Of a DNA stretch of 64,000 nucleotides, positions 11,225-21,196 are shown piece after piece (the stretch's first letter is position 1; every line of letters begins with the position of its first letter). Source of the stretch: Heterohyrax brucei (taxonomy: Eukaryota; Chordata; Mammalia; Hyracoidea; Procaviidae). The notes below the pieces were generated by a model, which saw nothing but the letters and a program-made list of their open reading frames with translations, was not told the DNA's origin and made no database searches. Both the position numbers and the translations under genes were made by a program. Location of the stretch: NCBI GenBank assembly GCA_028571685.1, contig CM053143.1, positions 7,927,501 through 7,991,500 on the forward strand. Direction: 5' to 3'.

Positions 11225-12810
11225 TGAATTCACTGGACGATAAAGACAATACCACAGTGCCAACTGGCTCTCATATAATTCTCTGCTCTGCTTAAAGGAC
11301 AGTTTCTCTGTCTTCTTTACCAAAAATATTTTCTTAATATAAGCAGGGAAAAAGATTTAGGGAAAAAAAAATAACAGTTGTTAAATCAGTACACGTCTAT
11401 CATCAGATTCACTGTGTTTTAGTGTCACAACTTTAAAAGTTTGGTGACAAAGTAAAGGAAGATAATTTTACACACTTAAAAGCTGTAGTATGAGAGAATT
11501 ATTATTATATTAAGATTCAAATTTGCCCAAACATTTAGCCCAATCAAAAATGTTCTGTCTACTTACTATGCCTTTATGCCTAAAGTTAGCTTTATTATTA
11601 AAATGACTCTCATAAATATAGTAGCCTTATTGTAAGAAGATTGCTACTTTAGGTAGCAGCACTTTCTACATTTGTTTTTTTTTTTTTTCCCATTTTAATA
11701 AAACAGGTAGTGGCTTATAATGGCATAACTTCAACTCTGGAAAAGATGGTCCAGAGATAAATACGGTCTCCTTAAGTACCACTAATAGAAGCAATTACTA
11801 TCATACAAAACTGAGAACAAAGTTTGTTTTACCTTGTTTGACTGCCTGAGTAATTCCTTTTGACAAGAATTTGCAGTACCCACTTAGTGTCATTTCTGAG
11901 TTCTGTCTGAGACAAAGCTGCTTTCCTGGATTTCAAAGGGCTGCATGGCACCTCCTCACACACTGGGGAACAACAGATACTACTTCAAGAATCACTTATG
12001 TAATTTCTCTTCCAACAATAGTGGGCATTCTTTAATTGGGGTACACTTGAATAGTTCCAAATAGTGCTCGTGACTGCTGGGTCCTTGGTGTTCTAAATAC
12101 GTCAAAGAAAATCGACAATGACACTTTCATTAAATGAAAACATGAAGCGATTCTGATTGCTTAGGATGGTATAGTTCTTTAGAACTCTCAGAAAGTAAAT
12201 CATCTGTTGATTTTAACAGTGTGTCATGTATGACTTTGGCATCACTTTATTGAATTAAAAGTGCTGGAGGATTACAACCATAATTTCTGCAATAGACATG
12301 TTTCGTGTGGTTACATCAGTGACAACTAGCACTGTGTACAAAGTTATTAAAATGGGTTGAGTTGAGGGAAGAACAGCCGTTTACGTAAGAGAATGAGTTT
12401 ATATCATAGTAAACTCTGGCTAATGTGTACCCACAGAATCAGGTGCACGTATAGGTGGAGCTGGCAGTTAATTCTGACAAAAGTATGACCCTGACAGATA
12501 GTGCCTGTGGCCCTACCCCAAGACATTTACTCCCTGGATTTCAAATGCCAGTGACACAAAAACCATCATCAGCAAACACCACTTTCTCAATTCAAGTCTG
12601 CACATTTACTTCATAAAGGATGAGTGATGGGTTTTGGAATGACAGGGGTTTGAATCTCAAGATTTTCCTGGGAAAACCACTAGAAACTAAAAAACAAGCA
12701 GACAAAATGCATTTTGGACAATGTATACCAACTCCGATTTAAAATTTCTAACAAAGGGGCACTTTCTCCTTTTTACACTCAAAGATTTGAGGTGCCCTAG
12801 TAGTGTCATT
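11225..12810. other. Intronic sequence, no gene recognised
   Basis: No repeat family or splice-bounded frame identified; one T13 run near 11678. Confidence 0.4.
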
Positions 12811-12814
12811 ATAA

Positions 12815-12880
12815 GAAACCCCAGTGGTGTCATCGTTAAGTGCTGTAGCTGCTAACCAGAAGGTTGGCAGTTTGAATCAG
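12815..12880 (+). mobile_element. AfroSINE head, interrupted by a duplicated insert
   Basis: GAAACCCCAGTGGTGTCATCGTTAAGTGCTG continues to GGTTGGCAGTTTGAATC and then breaks exactly where the inverted-duplication arm begins. A SINE body and tail resume at 13141 beyond the arm. Confidence 0.85.
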
Positions 12881-12883
12881 TTG

Positions 12884-13138
12884 AACAACAGGAAATACCT
12901 AGTCTATCATGGTGTTTGGGGATTGGAGATAACAGGTACCAAGTACCTGATACACTGTAGACATTAAATAAATGGGAACCGTTCACAGGGCTCTTAGGTC
13001 TTGACAGACTGGACATATACTATATGGAATGCAAAACTCTCTAAGTGTCTGATGGAATATTACATAAAATGTCAGGGGAACAATAATTTTATGTGTCAGG
13101 TTCCAACACCTCCACCACATGCACTAAATATAAAATTT
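12884..13138 (+). repeat. Inverted duplication, arm 1 (derived copy)
   Basis: About 255 bp whose reverse complement recurs at 13974-14231 with few differences: shared runs include AACAGGAAATACCTAG, GACATTAAATAAATGG, CACAGGGCTCTTAGG and ATTACATAAAATGTCAGGGG. It sits between a SINE head and a SINE body, so this copy is the later arrival. Confidence 0.9.
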
Positions 13139-13140
13139 GT

Positions 13141-13236
13141 CATGGTTAAGTGCTAAGTTCTGAATCCTTGGAAACCCTGTAGAACAGTTCTACTTTGTTG
13201 TATAGGGTCACTATGAGTCAGAATTGACTGTCAGCC
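13141..13236 (+). mobile_element. AfroSINE body and tail, rearranged
   Basis: ATGGTTAAGTGCTA is followed at once by AGTTCTGAATCCTTGGAAACC, skipping the A-to-B-box interval. It then continues normally to TAGGGTCACTATGAGTCAG and AATTGACTGTCAGC. It is either the other half of the SINE at 12815 plus a short repeat, or a separate deleted copy. Confidence 0.78.
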
Positions 13237-13239
13237 GGT

Positions 13240-13420
13240 CCCAGAAAAGCACTGGCTTTGGAGTTAGATCTAGATTTGAGTCTAAACTTGACTGCTTGTT
13301 AGCTGTGGAATCTTGCCAAATCACTTCACTGTACATGTTTACTGGTATGAACTCTTATGTGAATATCATTAATGTACATAAAGAAATAAAGAAGAGCTTC
13401 AGTGCATATTTCTGCCTGGG
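13240..13420 (+). mobile_element. MIR
   Basis: GGCTTTGGAGTTAGATCTAG ... TTGAGTCTAAACTTGACTGC TTGTTAGCTGTGGAATCTTG follows the MIR core order (acquired amino-tRNA-like head, then 'tagctgtgtgaccttgg'). Confidence 0.65.
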
Positions 13421-13973
13421 AGTAAGTCCACACAGTCTTAATTTATATTACATCAGGCTGCCGTGCAATCAGCTTACTGTAGACACCAGAACTTGAAGAG
13501 AGAAACTTCCTAATATCTTTGTTAATTATTGCATTTTTTTTTTTTTTAGGTTTCTGGGAGTTATTATGAACAGATAGATGTTTAAAGTTATCAAGTATAT
13601 TTTGCTGACAATTGAGTCAATCAGATGACTTATGCATTTAATGTATTTCACAAAGATTCATTTTAGAATAATATACTTCCATATTAGGGTACATGGGCAG
13701 AACTTGGGCAAAAAATTCTTTTCAAGTTAGAATTGAAATGATCCCTTTTAGAAAAATTACAGTTTAGGATTTTGATCTGGGCTCACACCTAATAGCATGC
13801 AATGAATCTCTTCAACAAAATAGTATTATAGCTTGTAATATCATCCATCATTCTAATTGATAATAAAACAGCTATTTTAATACTGGCAATGCTGTCTGCC
13901 CTAGGTCTATATCAAATTTCAGTGGTTTTTATTCTCACCAGGAATCAAAGCAACCCCTACTGGTTTCAAATAT

Positions 13974-14231
13974 ACATTTCATATTTAGTGCATGTGGTGG
14001 AGGTGCTGGAATCCCACACAGAACTATTGTTCCCCTGACATTTTATGTAATATTCCATCAAACAGACACTTAGAAGAGAGTTTTGCAGTCCATGTAGTAT
14101 ACTCCAGCCTGTCAAGCCCTAAGAGCCCTGTGAACCGTTGCCATTTATTTAATGTCTACAATGTATCAGGTACTTGATACACATTATCTCCAATCCCGAA
14201 CACCATGATAAACTAGGTATTTCCTGTTCTT
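13974..14231 (-). repeat. Inverted duplication, arm 2 (source copy)
   Basis: Reverse complement of arm 1. Unlike arm 1, it runs smoothly into flanking MIR sequence at 14231 (CTTCACTTTATAGCTAGGAAGC), which marks it as the original locus from which arm 1 was copied. Confidence 0.85.
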
Positions 14232-14300
14232 CACTTTATAGCTAGGAAGCAGAGAGAGGCCAGGTAACTTCCCCTAGGTCCCAGGGCTGGTAGTATAACA
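14120..14300 (-). mobile_element. MIR, antisense
   Basis: CAGGTACTTGATACACATTATC, then TTTATAGCTAGGAAGCAGAG AGAGGCCAGGTAACTTCCCC, matches the complement of the MIR 3' half ('acagatgaggaaactgag ... gttaagtaacttgccc'). Confidence 0.7.
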
Positions 14301-14316
14301 TGGTGAAATGAAACAG

Positions 14317-14480
14317 GGGAGAATTTTGAGTCAGTAAAACAATCTGTAATTCCTTGCTCTGTCCCTCACTGAGAGTCCTTGGACAAATTGCTAAATTCTT
14401 CCAGTTAATTTCCTCATCAAAGTATCAGGATATTGTTTAGCTCCTAGAGACATTTTGGTGCCTGGCTCACAGCAGCATTT
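14317..14480 (+). mobile_element. MIR-like fragment
   Basis: CTTGCTCTGTCCCTCACTGA, CCTTGGACAAATTGCTAAAT, TTAATTTCCTCATCAAAG and TTGGTGCCTGGCTCACAGCA are in MIR order. Confidence 0.6.
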
Positions 14481-14623
14481 AAAAAGTTAAATTAGCTATG
14501 ATGAATCCTGTAAGCAGTGATACCAAAATTTAAACACAGGCTCCTTATAGTTGTGATTCTGTCTATAGTTTGGTATATCTAAACGGAGCATGGAAAACAA
14601 GATAATACTATCTAGTCTCAGTT

Positions 14624-14790
14624 GGAGCCCTGGTGGTGCAGTGGTTAACGGTTCAGCTGCTAAACAAGAGACTGGCAGATGGAATCCACCAGCCACTTCT
14701 CAGAAACACTATTGGGCACTTCTCTTTTGTCCTATTGGGTCGCTCTAAGTCATAACCAACTGGAAGGCACCTACCAGGAAGTCGGTTATA
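14624..14790 (+). mobile_element. AfroSINE
   Basis: GGAGCCCTGGTGGTGCAGTG head is nearly consensus; the body has CTTCTCTTTTGTCCTATTGG; the tail is CGCTCTAAGTCATAACCAAC. It ends GAAGGCACCTACCAGG, closer to the RTE-like CACCTA ending than to the T/G-rich ending of most copies. Confidence 0.92.
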
Positions 14791-14889
14791 ATTAAAATTA
14801 AGAAAAAGTATGTGTTGTAAACAAAAACCATGAACATTGTTTGACTGAAGCAAATCTTGATATAAAGAAATGTTTTACGTACTCCCGCA

Positions 14890-15070
14890 AAAAAGAAAAA
14901 AAAAAAAAAAAAAAAACCCTGCTGCTGCCAAGTTGATTCCAATTCACAGTGACCCTATAGGACAGAGTACAGCTGCCCTATAGAGTTTCCAAGGAGCACC
15001 TTGTGGATTTGAACTCCCATCTTTTTGTTAGCAGTTGTAGCATTTAACCATTATGCCACCAGGGTTTCCC
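14890..15070 (-). mobile_element. AfroSINE with long A/T-rich tail
   Basis: Starts with a run of more than 20 A (interrupted once), then CCCTGCTGCTGCCAAGTTGA, body complement, and a head complement ending TATGCCACCAGGGTTTCCC. Complete. Confidence 0.93.
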
Positions 15071-15074
15071 ACAT

Positions 15075-15979
15075 ATGCTAGTAATTTTATTATATGATCT
15101 TAAAAGAATCTTAAGCAGTGGAAAGATTACCATATGATTTACCTGTGTGATATAAAACAGGTTATTTTGTGGAATTAATTTCCCACTGATTTTTTTTTTA
15201 ATTAGCTGTCAAATTAGAATCAGTAGTTGCATGTAACATGTACTAGAAACCTGAGTGTAAGAAAAGGTTGGTATGTCCCATCAAATGACAGGAGAAAAGA
15301 ACAGCACACTCTTTACGTGATTGCATATGCAGCAATTTCTGTTTGAAATGAAGACTGGTCTGCATTAAGCAGTGTGATCAGATCACAAGCACATATTTCT
15401 ATTCATAATCAAATATATAATAACAGCATTCTGTAACATATTGTAGGTGATTTCAGTTTTTATATTGATTTTGGAAAAAATAATTACTAAAGGAAAAACT
15501 AAGTTGAAAAATATTTACTGATGTTTCAACTTAAAACTTACATACTTCAGTAATTGTGAAAAATACCTAACATAGAGTTCATGACATTAGAAAAATTCTT
15601 TACTGAAGTTTCTGTAGCCACAAGTATTTAAAATCACATTCTTCTTATAGTCCAATTTTTAAATAAGGCTCTTCAAATAAAAAGAAAAAAATTTAAGGGA
15701 AAGTTGTTTAAAGAAGTTTTGTATCTAAAATCTCTTAATAGTGGTATTTCTGTAAGTATTTCTCCATCTACTCACCTTTGAAAACATTTAATTTTACTTA
15801 GGATTTCTCTCTAATGGCTATTAATACTCTTTATTTTTAAGATGTAATTTTAGGTTTCCATTTCAGGTCATACTAAATAGTTTTAAAAAGGAGGGGGATG
15901 GTAGAGGAAGCCCAGTTAGTAACTACATGATGATAAATCATAGTAACGACAATACCAAAAGTCTACTCTGTTGTCTGAC
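15075..15979. other. Intronic sequence, no gene recognised
   Basis: AT-rich DNA immediately upstream of the L1 insertion. No family recognised. Confidence 0.4.
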
Positions 15980-15996
15980 ATAAATGAAGAAAACAG
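15980..15996 (+). repeat. Target-site duplication, left copy (L1)
   Basis: ATAAATGAAGAAAACAG, repeated with one A fewer at 19051-19066 at the other end of the L1. Confidence 0.85.
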
Positions 15997-16992
15997 GCGT
16001 GGTCCAGCTGGCGGACTAAGCCCACGTCTCCTTCTATCCCTCTGGAAACCAAGACCTGAACTGACAATCAGACAGAGCCTTCTGAGCACCTAATCAGCCT
16101 CAGGACACGGCACAGAGCTGTTAATTGGGACTTTATATCATTCAGCGAAAAACCTCCTCTCTCTCGCTGACTCCCGCTCCTGGCTAGCCCCGGCTCTCAC
16201 GGACGGAAGGTAAACGCACCATTTTGACTTTTTTTTCCTCGGTCTCGGCTGGCGGGTGGAGCTGGGCCTTGCCTGGCGGCTGGATTCAGACACACTGCTG
16301 GGGGGATAGGCAGGCGAAATTCCCATTTTCTGAGAGCCAGGCTCAGGACTCTGTTAATCTAGACACTTTGAGCCTTTCGTTTTGTAGCTGCCTCAGTGGG
16401 GTTTGTGCGGAGCTCCGCGGTCAGGGTGCGGGACGTCATGTTGGTACCGAGATTTTAGCGGGACCTCGTTCTTAGCCTGGGAGCCAGCGCCTGCAAACGG
16501 GACAGCGCTTCTCCATCAGAAAAGTAGTGATTTTGCACAGTGCTGCCTACATTGGGGGCCCTGCAACAGAAGCAGAGGAATCGCTGCCTCTGGGCACCTT
16601 TAGCCCCTCTGTCTGCTGCCTGTGTGGAGGACGCCATCTTTGGTATGGTGGCCGCAGCTGGACCTAATTCTTAGCTTGGGAGCCAGAGCCTGCCCACAGG
16701 AGAGCGCTTTTCTATCACAAAACCAGTACTCGACGCAGTGATGGCTAAGGCTAGGCCCTGTCAGCAGAGGCCACCAGGGCAGTAGCATTGCTGTATTCTG
16801 AACTAGTTTGTTATCATCTGGGGTTGGATACAGTGGTGCTTACTTTGTCAGATGAGAAGAGGGACCTCTACACCTGAAAACCTAACTGACTTGTGAACTG
16901 GTCAGATACCTTTTGCTTTACATTTGAAGACAGTCTAGAGAAACATTTGCAATCCATCCTGACAGTACCTCTTCCAGCCTCTATATACTCAC
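15997..16992 (+). promoter_or_regulatory. L1 5' UTR / internal promoter
   Basis: About 1 kb starting GCGTGGTCCAGCTGGCGG. It is much richer in GC and CpG than its surroundings. CGCCATCTTTGG at 16633 resembles a YY1 site, the factor known to position initiation in human L1. Two diverged tandem units occupy 16431-16740 (see separate entry). Expected role: RNA polymerase II internal promoter for the L1 transcript, same orientation as ORF1 and antisense to NR3C2. Confidence 0.75.
16431..16745 (+). repeat. Tandem monomer-like units in the L1 5' UTR
   Basis: The segment GGACGTCATGTTGG ... TTCTTAGCCTGGGAGCCAGC ... AGCGCTTCTCCATCAGAAAA ... GCACAGTG recurs about 202-205 bp later as GGACGCCATCTTTGG ... 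TTCTTAGCTTGGGAGCCAGA ... AGCGCTTTTCTATCACAAAA ... CGCAGTG. It is reminiscent of monomer-based L1 promoters in rodents. Confidence 0.75.
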
Positions 16993-17943
16993 ATGGGACC
17001 CAAAAAGCAACAGACAGTTGTGGCAAATAAGCAATCACTCATGACTTCAGACGGCTCCCAAAAAAAGCAACCAAGGAGTTTTCCAGATGAAGAAACCTTT
17101 ATGAAAGCATCAGGAAGTGAATACAAATTGATTATATACAGAGCCCTTCTAGACCTTATACAAAATGCAGCAGAACAAAATGAAAAATTAAGCAAGTTGT
17201 TTGATCTGATGGAACACCAGTACTCTGAAATCCAACAGATCAAGAAGAACATCAAAGACATAGAAACTTCCATGCAAAGCCAAGAAAACAGAATGGAACA
17301 AATGGAAAAAAGAATTTCTGACTTGGAAGACAGAGCTACTGATGCCAGCGTCTATGAGCAGGAATCAGAAAAAAGAAACAAGAAAAATGAAGAAACATTA
17401 AGAAGCATGTGGGACTCTATTAAGAGGAACAACCTTCGACTAATTGGAGTCCCTGAACAGGGTGAGACATCTGAGAACACAGAGAGTATTGTTGCTGAGA
17501 TGCTGAAAGAAAACTTCCCAGAAATCATGAAGGAAGAGAATATAGACATCTCAGATGCATATCGTACGCCACCCAATATAGATCTCAAAAGAAAGACTCC
17601 AAGACATATTATAATCAAGCTTAACAAAATGAAACATAAGCAGCAACTCTTAAAGGCAGCAAGACTCAAGGCAAAGCTAACATTCAGAGGGAAACCGTGT
17701 CGGCTCTCGTCAGATTTCTCAGCAGAAACCATGCTGGCACGGAGACAGTGGCACGACACATTCAAAGTCTTGAAGGAGAAGAACTTCCAACCAAGAATTA
17801 TATATCCTGCAAAACTATCTTTCAAATACGAAAATGAAATTAAGACATTCCCAGATAAACAGAAACTCAGAGCCTTTGTAAAAACCAAACCCAAACTACA
17901 AGAAATACTGAAAGAAGTTCTTGGCTTTGGCTTAGAAGAATGA
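16993..17943 (+). CDS. L1 ORF1 protein, intact, 316 aa
   Basis: RNA-binding chaperone of the L1 ribonucleoprotein; in the family it trimerises through a coiled coil and coats L1 RNA. Seen: an uninterrupted 316-residue frame from ATG to TGA. The N-terminus is basic (MGPKKQQ). Residues about 55-125 are rich in heptad-compatible E/K/I/M/L (coiled coil, e.g. QENRMEQMEKRISDLEDRA). The RRM-like core follows at about 145-240 (NLRLIGVPE; TPRHIIIKL), then the C-terminal domain at about 240-316 (SAETMLARRQW, LKEKNFQPRIIYPAKLSF, LREKQ-like DKQKLRAF). Length is normal for the family (human 338 aa). Flanked by a 5' UTR and a 426-bp spacer. An intact frame suggests a fairly young insertion, although the element cannot move by itself. 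Confidence 0.93.
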   Translation: MGPKKQQTVVANKQSLMTSDGSQKKQPRSFPDEETFMKASGSEYKLIIYRALLDLIQNAAEQNEKLSKLFDLMEHQYSEIQQIKKNIKDIETSMQSQENRMEQMEKRISDLEDRATDASVYEQESEKRNKKNEETLRSMWDSIKRNNLRLIGVPEQGETSENTESIVAEMLKENFPEIMKEENIDISDAYRTPPNIDLKRKTPRHIIIKLNKMKHKQQLLKAARLKAKLTFRGKPCRLSSDFSAETMLARRQWHDTFKVLKEKNFQPRIIYPAKLSFKYENEIKTFPDKQKLRAFVKTKPKLQEILKEVLGFGLEE

Positions 17944-18369
17944 AACCACTAACTTTATATTCTGGAACGACACACTACTCAATACTCATTTAGGGAAGGC
18001 TCCAAAGTAAATCACAGCTTTGACGTGGAAAGAAGCAATCCAGTGATCATCATGAAAACTATGGTGTCATCATAATAAAAAGAGGGATGTACTACAGTCA
18101 TTATAGTCCTTCCAGATGGAGAGGAAGATGACAAGACTGGTAGTAATTAAAATTGGGTTTATAAATACTTTATTAAGGGAGTCCATAGGGGCAGCTGTAA
18201 AGCACAACAAAGATGTATCATACCGTTTCAAGAAATCTAGCACACGAGTCTCAACAACTACAAAAACAGCTCTGAAAAAGGTGAAAAATCAACTCACAAA
18301 AAAGAGTGTCCCAGAACAAACTAATAAGAACAACAGAGAAAACATCAACATAAAAATAAACATATCACA
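17944..18369 (+). other. L1 inter-ORF spacer with an 88-codon frame
   Basis: The ORF1-to-ORF2 distance is 426 bp, far longer than the 63 bp of human L1. A frame at 18116-18382 (88 codons, Lys-rich: KSSTRVSTTTKTALKKVKNQ) overlaps the ORF2 start by 13 bases in another frame. I recognise no domain. It may be chance in A-rich sequence or a leader-like frame linked to ORF2 translation. Confidence 0.5.
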
Positions 18370-19050
18370 ATGGCAGCAGTGAACACATACCTATCAGTAA
18401 TTACACTGAATGTGAATGGACTGAATGCTCCAGTAAAGAGACACCGAGTGTCATCTTGGATCAAAAGACATGACCCATCCACATGTTGTCTACAAGAAAC
18501 TCACTTGAGACCCAAAGACCGGAACAAACTGAAAATTAAAGGATGGAAGAATATATATCAAGCTAACAATGAACAAAGAAGAGCAGGGGTGGCAATTCTA
18601 ATCTCAGACAAAATCAATTTTAATGTCAAGTCCACCATCGTGGACAAAGATGGATACTACTTATTGCTGAAAAGTTCAGTACACAAGCAAGACTTAACTA
18701 TATTAAATATTTATGCACTTAATGTCAGAGCACCTAAATATGTCGAAGAAACACTGACTACACTCAAAAGAGAGTTAGATGACTCCACAATAATAGTGGG
18801 AGACTTTAACACTCCACTCTCATTACTAGACAGATCATCTAGAGAAAAGCTCAGATAGAAGACCTCATTGACACAATTAACCAACTAAACCTCATTGATA
18901 TATACAGAAGTTTCCACCCATCAGCAGACAACTACACCTTCTTCTCCAGTGCACATGGAACATTCTCCAGAATGGACCATGTGCTAGGCCATAATGCAAT
19001 GCTCAACAAAATCCATACCATTGACTTACTGCAAAACATCTTCTCAGATC
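18370..19050 (+). pseudogene. L1 ORF2 5' part, endonuclease domain, frameshifted and truncated
   Basis: ORF2 normally encodes an APE-type endonuclease followed by a reverse transcriptase. Seen: the frame opens MAAVNTYLSVITLNVNGLNAP, with the catalytic motif LQETHL near residues 41-46 and GDFNTPLS at about residues 144-151. At about 18850 the frame is lost by a small indel (stop after SSREKLR) and continues in another frame as IDIYRSFHPSADNYTFFSSAHGTFSRMDHVLGH to FSDH, where L1 similarity ends. No RT domain is present, so it is non-functional. Confidence 0.92.
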
Positions 19051-19066
19051 ATAAATGAAGAAACAG
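19051..19066 (+). repeat. Target-site duplication, right copy (L1)
   Basis: ATAAATGAAGAAACAG. The first bases ATAA could equally belong to L1 (…GATCATAATG in the family), giving a micro-homology at the junction. Confidence 0.82.
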
Positions 19067-19955
19067 ACTTCTGTGTTACATTTTGGATCTGAACCCTCAC
19101 TATGGAAACACAGTTTGCTCTGATTTTTGAAGTAATTTTTTTTAAGCACTAATTTTCTAATTTGCTTTATAAAGAATGTATTGATGGCTTAATAGAGGTT
19201 AATCTTTGCTACTAAAATAATTTCTGTTGTATTCACATCCCTTCTCTGTGGGTCACCAGTGTAAATAACAATTTGGTCTAATAAAGAAAAGTCCACCAGT
19301 AACTGAAAACTCCTGTTTTCTGTCAAGTGAAATGAAGTCAACAGGAAGAAATTCTGTAAAAAGAAAAATCTATCTGATTTCATTCTGTTTTTGCACAATT
19401 TATACTCATTCACAGAAGACGATGAAGTTATTAATTCTAGGGTTCAATATGATTTATTTTGACTTATAAGTAACTGTGAAAACAGATGAAGGGAGGAAAA
19501 AGTACAGTGTTTAGTATGAAGTAAAAGGGGGCTTCTGGGATTCTCATGCCTTTTTGGTTGTGGCAGTGGACTGTAGCTCACTCCCAGTAAGGAGGTGTTT
19601 GCGCAGTTGAACAACTGGTGTGTGTGCTGCGTGGCTTTATGCTGTGGGCACCCATAGGGTGTCTTCATTTCTGCTTTCAGTGACTGATTTATTCTGGGTC
19701 AGCTCTGCCCCGCTAGTTCCTTACCTCCTGATTTGTCTCCTGAGTGCCTGCTTCTGGCCGATTTTCTAAGATCCGAACCTGGTTTTTCATGTTTCTCTGA
19801 CATTTGACTTTAAGCACAATGACAGTGCTGTTCTGTGAGATGCTGGTCAAATTAACAAAGCTCAACAGTTTTAGTATTTGAGGATGCAACATAAATATTT
19901 TAAATTTTCAATATCTAGTAGACCAGCTGAGGCTCTTTTAATACATCTTTATCGG
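19067..19955. other. Intronic sequence, no gene recognised
   Basis: Direct continuation of the pre-insertion intron. No family recognised. Confidence 0.4.
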
Positions 19956-19961
19956 GTTTAC

Positions 19962-20125
19962 TTGAAACCCTGGTCGCTTAGTGGTTAACTACTATAGCTG
20001 CTAACCAAAAGGTTAGCAGTTTGAATCCACCAGGGGCTCCTGGAAACTATGGGCATAGTTCTAGTTTGTCCTATAGGGTTGCTATGAGTTGGAATTGAGC
20101 CAACAGCAGTGGGTTGTGAGTTTTA
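19962..20125 (+). mobile_element. AfroSINE
   Basis: GAAACCCTGGTCGCTTAGTG head; B-box GGTTAGCAGTTTGAATCCAC; tail GGGTTGCTATGAGTTGGAAT TGAGCCAACAGCAGTGGG. The RTE tail at 39847 has nearly the same GGGTTGCTATGAGTCAGAA. Confidence 0.93.
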
Positions 20126-20216
20126 AGCAGATTCATTAAAAATATATTTAATTTTAGAAATTGAAAGGAAAGTTGTTTAAATGAATGTTAGATTTAATCT
20201 TGATTAACAATAAGCA

Positions 20217-20390
20217 GAAACTGGTGGCAGAGCGGTTAAGTGCTGTGACTGCTAACCAAGAGGCTGGCAGCTCAAATCCTCCAGGTATTCCTTGGAAACT
20301 CCAGGTGGCAGTTCTACTCTGTCTTTAGGGTCTCTAGGAGTTGGAATTGACTCAATGGCAGTGGGTTTGATTTGGTTTTGGTTTTAATAA
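20217..20390 (+). mobile_element. AfroSINE with typical T/G-rich end
   Basis: Complete, ending GGGTTTGATTTGGTTTTGGT TTTAAT, the low-complexity tail used instead of poly(A). It lies 90 bp after the preceding copy in the same orientation. Confidence 0.93.
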
Positions 20391-20689
20391 CAAGCATTTC
20401 TATAATAACTTCTAAACTCTCCTTTTAAAAAATTATTTTTATTTACAATTACTAATTAATGGCTATCAGTACCCTTTTCATTCATATTCTTTTGAAAGCA
20501 ATCTTAGGTCCTACTGGATAGTCAAACACTCAAGTGCACATACACAGACACAATTAGTACTTACATAATCCTAGTAGTACCAAATCGCTGCACCTGGTTC
20601 AACTGGAAAAATGCTATGGTACAGGCCAGATGAAGAACAATTAACCTGGACTGATTTTGCACTGGTTTTCCAATTAAATGGTTCAACCG

Positions 20690-20745
20690 GGAGGTGGGGG
20701 GTGGGGGAGAGGGTGGACAGAGAAAAAAAAGAAGGGAATAACAAG
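20690..20745. repeat. Purine-rich tract
   Basis: GGAGGTGGGGGGTGGGGGAG followed by AGAAAAAAAAGAAGGG, almost all purine on the plus strand. Confidence 0.7.
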
Positions 20746-21026
20746 TAGTTGCCACCTTCTAAATTGTTTAAGATACAGAGACTGCAAACATCATTGTCCT
20801 CTGTCTGAATTTGAATACATGCAGACTAAACCCTAGCCTTAATTATAAAGCTCTTCCTGCTGTGGCCCTTCAGTGTAACAGCAGGATGGGTCTACCTAAG
20901 CCAGTGACAAAGGTCAGAATTCCAAATCTTGCCTACAGTAATGCTGCCCTTTACTTTTTACTTTTTACTTTCACCCTTTAAACCAGATCAAATATTTAAC
21001 GTGTATTTAAAGTAATTAAAGTTGAG

Positions 21027-21196
21027 AGGGAGCTCTGGCGACACAGTGGTGAAGACTGCCGATGAGTTATGGCTGCGAATCAAAAGGTTGACAGTTCAAA
21101 TCCAATAGTCGCTCCTTGGAAAACCTACAGCACAGTTCTACTCAGTCATATATATATGGTCTCTATAGGAGTCAGAATCAGCTTGATAGCAATTAC
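21027..21196 (+). mobile_element. AfroSINE with internal duplication
   Basis: The head is expanded (GGTGAAGACTGCCGATGAGTTATGGCTGCGAATC), and a TATATATA insert follows CTACTCAGTCA in the body. Tail GGAGTCAGAATCAGCTTGAT. Confidence 0.87.

Larger units (their letters stand above)
15997..19050 (+). mobile_element. L1 LINE: complete 5' half, 3'-truncated in ORF2
   Basis: A 3.05-kb insertion consisting of a CpG-containing 5' UTR, intact ORF1, a long inter-ORF spacer and the start of ORF2. It stops in the endonuclease domain at the residues FSDH. It has no reverse transcriptase, no 3' UTR and no poly(A), yet near-identical 16-17-bp direct repeats flank it. Ordinary L1 insertions are 5'-truncated and end in poly(A); this is the reverse. 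Confidence 0.9.

Noticed and set aside
16138..16788. Several 60-83-codon frames near the L1 start
   Set aside because: They fall in the L1 5' UTR, on both strands, with CpG-rich composition.
18370..19050. L1 as an active retrotransposon
   Set aside because: ORF1 is intact, but ORF2 is frameshifted and lacks reverse transcriptase and a 3' end, so it cannot mobilise itself.
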